In this document: positions 22,661 to 26,432 of the stretch, one piece after another
Position numbering within the stretch: the stretch's first letter is position 1
How the letters are laid out: each line of letters begins with the position of its first letter
NCBI GenBank assembly: GCA_037178625.1
Contig: JAWZXG010000083.1
Span: 1 to 26,432 of the forward strand
DNA length: 26,432 nucleotides
Source: Skeletonema tropicum
Taxonomy: Eukaryota > Bacillariophyta > Thalassiosirophyceae > Thalassiosirales > Thalassiosiraceae
Direction: 5' to 3'
Translations under genes and position numbers: made by a program
Notes under the pieces: generated by a model
Seen by the model: the letters and a program-made list of their open reading frames with translations, nothing else
Databases searched by the model: none
What the model was told of the DNA's origin: nothing

Positions 22661-25600
22661 GGTGATACCATACAAGCACATTAGCACTGCTCAGACGTTT
22701 GGCGTGCGTAGAAGCGATGCTACAGTCTCGTGGCAGATATGGGAGGTCTAGTGTGGGCTGGCCAGCAGCACCACATCCCACCAAATCGTACCTATCGTCG
22801 CCATTACACGCATGAGCCGCTTCTAGTGGCCCATTACAGTCGGCGGTGATACCATACAAGCACATTAGCACTGCTCAGACGTTTGGCGTGCGTAGAAGCG
22901 ATGCTACAGTCTCGTGGCGGATATGGGAGGTCCAGTGTGGGCTGGCCAGCAGCACCACATCCCACCAAATCGTACCTATCGTCGCCATTACACGCATGAG
23001 CCGCTTCTAGTGGCCCATTACAGTCGGCGGTGATACCATACAAGCACATTAGCACTGCTCAGACGTTTGGCGTGCGTAGAAGCGATGCTACAGTCTCGTG
23101 GCAGATATGGGAGGTCTAGTGTGGGCTGGCCAGCAGCACCACATCCCACCAAATCGTACCTATCGTCGCCATTACACGCATGAGCCGCTTCTAGTGGCCC
23201 ATTACAGTCGGCGGTGATACCATACAAGCACATTAGCACTGCTCAGACGTTTGGCGTGCGTAGAAGCGATGCTACAGTCTCGTGGCAGATATGGGAGGTC
23301 TAGTGTGGGCTGGCCAGCAGCACCACATCCCACCAAATCGTACCTATCGTCGCCATTACACGCATGAGCCGCTTAGTTGGCCCATTACAGTCGGCGGTGA
23401 TACCATACAAGCACATTAGCACTGCTCAGACGTTTGGCGTGCGTAGAAGCGATGCTACAGTCTCGTGGCGGATATGGGAGGTCCTAGTGTGGGCTGGCCA
23501 GCAGCACCACATCCCACCAAATCGTACCTATCGTCGCCATTACACGCATGAGCCGCTTCTAGTGGCCCATTACAGTCGGCGGTGATACCATACAAGCACA
23601 TTAGCACTGCTCAGACGTTTGGCGTGCGTAGAAGCGATGCTACAGTCTCGTGGCAGATATGGGAGGTCCTAGTGTGGGCTGGCCAGCAGCACCACATCCC
23701 ACCAAATCGTACCTATCGTCGCCATTACACGCATGAGCCGCTTCTAGTGGCCCATTACAGTCGGCGGTGATACCATACAAGCACATTAGCACTGCTCAGA
23801 CGTTTGGCGTGCGTAGAAGCGATGCTACAGTCTCGTGGCGGATATGGGAGGTCCAGTGTGGGCTGGCCAGCAGCACCACATCCCACCAAATCGTACCTAT
23901 CGTCGCCATTACACGCATGAGCCGCTTCTAGTGGCCCATTACAGTCGGCGGTGATACCATACAAGCACATTAGCACTGCTCAGACGTTTGGCGTGCGTAG
24001 AAGCGATGCTACAGTCTCGTGGCAGATATGGGAGGTCTAGTGTGGGCTGGCCAGCAGCACCACATCCCACCAAATCGTACCTATCGTCGCCATTACACGC
24101 ATGAGCCGCTTCTAGTGGCCCATTACAGTCGGCGGTGATACCATACAAGCACATTAGCACTGCTCAGACGTTTGGCGTGCGTAGAAGCGATGCTACAGTC
24201 TCGTGGCAGATATGGGAGGTCTAGTGTGGGCTGGCCAGCAGCACCACATCCCACCAAATCGTACCTATCGTCGCCATTACACGCATGAGCCGCTTCTAGT
24301 GGCCCATTACAGTCGGCGGTGATACCATACAAGCACATTAGCACTGCTCAGACGTTTGGCGTGCGTAGAAGCGATGCTACAGTCTCGTGGCAGATATGGG
24401 AGGTCTAGTGTGGGCTGGCCAGCAGCACCACATCCCACCAAATCGTACCTATCGTCGCCATTACACGCATGAGCCGCTTCTAGTGGCCCATTACAGTCGG
24501 CGGTGATACCATACAAGCACATTAGCACTGCTCAGACGTTTGGCGTGCGTAGAAGCGATGCTACAGTCTCGTGGCAGATATGGGAGGTCCAGTGTGGGCT
24601 GGCCAGCAGCACCACATCCCACCAAATCGTACCTATCGTCGCCATTACACGCATGAGCCGCTTCTAGTGGCCCATTACAGTCGGCGGTGATACCATACAA
24701 GCACATTAGCACTGCTCAGACGTTTGGCGTGCGTAGAAGCGATGCTACAGTCTCGTGGCAGATATGGGAGGTCCTAGTGTGGGCTGGCCAGCAGCACCAC
24801 ATCCCACCAAATCGTACCTATCGTCGCCATTACACGCATGAGCCGCTTCTAGTGGCCCATTACAGTCGGCGGTGATACCATACAAGCACATTAGCACTGC
24901 TCAGACGTTTGGCGTGCGTAGAAGCGATGCTACAGTCTCGTGGCAGATATGGGAGGTCTAGTGTGGGCTGGCCAGCAGCACCACATCCCACCAAATCGTA
25001 CCTATCGTCGCCATTACACGCATGAGCCGCTTCTAGTGGCCCATTACAGTCGGCGGTGATACCATACAAGCACATTAGCACTGCTCAGACGTTTGGCGTG
25101 CGTAGAAGCGATGCTACAGTCTCGTGGCAGATATGGGAGGTCTAGTGTGGGCTGGCCAGCAGCACCACATCCCACCAAATCGTACCTATCGTCGCCATTA
25201 CACGCATGAGCCGCTTCTAGTGGCCCATTACAGTCGGCGGTGATACCATACAAGCACATTAGCACTGCTCAGACGTTTGGCGTGCGTAGAAGCGATGCTA
25301 CAGTCTCGTGGCAGATATGGGAGGTCTAGTGTGGGCTGGCCAGCAGCACCACATCCCACCAAATCGTACCTATCGTCGCCATTACACGCATGAGCCGCTT
25401 CTAGTGGCCCATTACAGTCGGCGGTGATACCATACAAGCACATTAGCACTGCTCAGACGTTTGGCGTGCGTAGAAGCGATGCTACAGTCTCGTGGCGGAG
25501 ATATGGGAGGTCCAGTGTGGGCTGGCCAGCAGCACCACATCCCACCAAATCGTACCTATCGTCGCCATTACACGCATGAGCCGCTTCTAGTGGCCCATTA

Positions 25601-26346
25601 CAGTCGGCGGTGATACCATACAAGCACATTAGCACTGCTCAGACGTTTGGCGTGCGTAGAAGCGATGCTACAGTCTCGTGGCAGATATGGGAGGTCTAGT
25701 GTGGGCTGGCCAGCAGCACCACATCCCACCAAATCGTACCTATCGTCGCCATTACACGCATGAGCCGCTTCTAGTGGCCCATTACAGTCGGCGGTGATAC
25801 CATACAAGCACATTAGCACTGCTCAGACGTTTGGCGTGCGTAGAAGCGATGCTACAGTCTCGTGGCAGATATGGGAGGTCCTAGTGTGGGCTGGCCAGCA
25901 GCACCACATCCCACCAAATCGTACCTATCGTCGCCATTACACGCATGAGCCGCTTCTAGTGGCCCATTACAGTCGGCGGTGATACCATACAAGCACATTA
26001 GCACTGCTCAGACGTTTGGCGTGCGTAGAAGCGATGCTACAGTCTCGTGGCAGATATGGGAGGTCTAGTGTGGGCTGGCCAGCAGCACCACATCCCACCA
26101 AATCGTACCTATCGTCGCCATTACACGCATGAGCCGCTTCTAGTGGCCCATTACAGTCGGCGGTGATACCATACAAGCACATTAGCACTGCTCAGACGTT
26201 TGGCGTGCGTAGAAGCGATGCTACAGTCTCGTGGCAGATATGGGAGGTCCTAGTGTGGGCTGGCCAGCAGCACCACATCCCACCAAATCGTACCTATCGT
26301 CGCCATTACACGCATGAGCCGCTTCTAGTGGCCCATTACAGTCGGC
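22661..26346. repeat. Homogeneous array block, 20 units
   Basis: Mean unit length returns to 184.3 bp. Consensus units start at 22661, 23029, 23950, 24134, 24318, 24871, 25055, 25239, 25609 and 25978. TCCTA (185 bp) units start at 23581, 24686, 25793, 26162 and, with GGCGGATAT, 23396. TCCA units start at 22845 and 23766 (both GGCGGATAT) and 24502. The unit at 23213 has CGCTTAGTTGGCC in place of CGCTTCTAGTGGCC (183 bp), a rare change inside the otherwise invariant segment. The unit at 25423 has GGCGGAGATAT (186 bp). Confidence 0.9.
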
Positions 26347-26432
26347 GGTGATACCATACAAGCACATTAGCACTGCTCAGACGTTTGGCGTGCGTAGAAG
26401 CGATGCTACAGTCTCGTGGGCAGATATGGGAG
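26347..26432. repeat. Partial satellite unit at right edge
   Basis: The first 86 bases of a unit, cut by the end of the window at GGGAG. It carries one extra G (CTCGTGGGCAGAT in place of CTCGTGGCAGAT). The array continues to the right. Confidence 0.95.

Larger units (their letters stand above)
1..26432. repeat. Tandem satellite array, 184-bp monomer, whole window
   Basis: The same 184-bp sequence recurs head-to-tail from the first base to the last, with no inversion, no inserted element and no unique sequence. Phased on GGTGATACC there are 142 complete units plus a partial unit at each end. Complete units range from 182 to 191 bp and average 185.0 bp. The consensus has 101 G+C of 184 (55%) and 12 CpG. 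Most units are identical to the consensus or differ by one to three bases. Unit size and array purity are typical of eukaryotic centromeric or heterochromatic satellites, where unequal crossover and gene conversion keep copies alike; that role here is inference. I do not recognise the family. No unit encodes a credible protein, so the whole window counts as non-coding. Confidence 0.98.

Noticed and set aside
66..26188. Many near-identical minus-strand reading frames of 60-75 codons, spaced one unit apart and overlapping by 38 bp
   Set aside because: Those I checked start at GTG with no ribosome-binding site, each is read through one monomer into the next, and they exist only because the repeat happens to be open in that frame. 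The product resembles no family I know, and indels between units ignore the frame.
1187..26351. Plus-strand frames of about 62 codons with GTGA stop/start overlaps
   Set aside because: They appear mainly in the 185-bp units, where unit length restores the frame. The overlap follows from the repeat and is not translational coupling.
1..26432. CRISPR-like alternation of constant and variable segments
   Set aside because: The constant part is about 119 bp and the variable parts are near-identical versions of one sequence, not unrelated spacers. No cas genes are present.
1..26432. Plasmid or phage replication iterons
   Set aside because: The unit is far longer than iterons, the array has more than 140 copies, and no replication gene is nearby.
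1..26432. Rolling-circle concatemer of a small circle as an amplification artefact
   Set aside because: Units differ by shared, linked variants in irregular order, which copying of a single 184-bp circle would not give. A larger circle cannot be excluded without flanking sequence.
1..26432. Transposon, insertion sequence, tRNA or rRNA genes
   Set aside because: No sequence in the window departs from the monomer by more than small indels, so there is no room for such an element.

Overview
The whole window is one tandem satellite DNA array. It holds no recognisable gene, RNA gene, mobile element, CRISPR array or single-copy flank. The monomer consensus is 184 bp (about 55% G+C: 52 C and 49 G) and every copy is head-to-tail in the same orientation. 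Phased on the sequence GGTGATACC, there is a 76-bp partial unit (1-76), 142 complete units (77-26346) and an 86-bp partial unit (26347-26432). The array therefore extends beyond both ends.

Organism: a gene-free array of near-identical, roughly nucleosome-length units over more than 26 kb suggests eukaryotic heterochromatin (centromeric, pericentromeric, subtelomeric or B-/mini-chromosome type). I do not recognise the monomer and cannot name a taxon. It has no CENP-B box, no telomere-type repeat and no CpG depletion (12 CpG per unit, observed/expected about 0.87).

Layout. (1) 77-14652: 79 units, mean 184.5 bp, very homogeneous. About 119 bp of each unit (positions 126-184 plus 1-60) look invariant. 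All differences fall in a ~65-bp variable segment (61-125), chiefly a short T/C-rich length-variable site (TCTA, TCCTA, TCCA, TCTCCA, TCA, TA). (2) 14653-22660: 43 units, mean 186.2 bp, of which 35 carry private small indels spread over the whole unit, about 75 insertions against about 5 deletions by hand count. This is either a poorly polished assembly stretch or a truly decayed block. (3) 22661-26346: 20 units, mean 184.3 bp, homogeneous again.

The 60-126 codon reading frames found all over the window are by-products of the repeat. All those I checked begin at GTG, they lack a coding rationale, and because 184 is not a multiple of three the frame shifts at each unit and meets a stop. What merits a second look is the bipartite conserved/variable monomer, the linked sequence variants that reappear 18 kb apart, the local runs of one variant, and the insertion-rich middle block.
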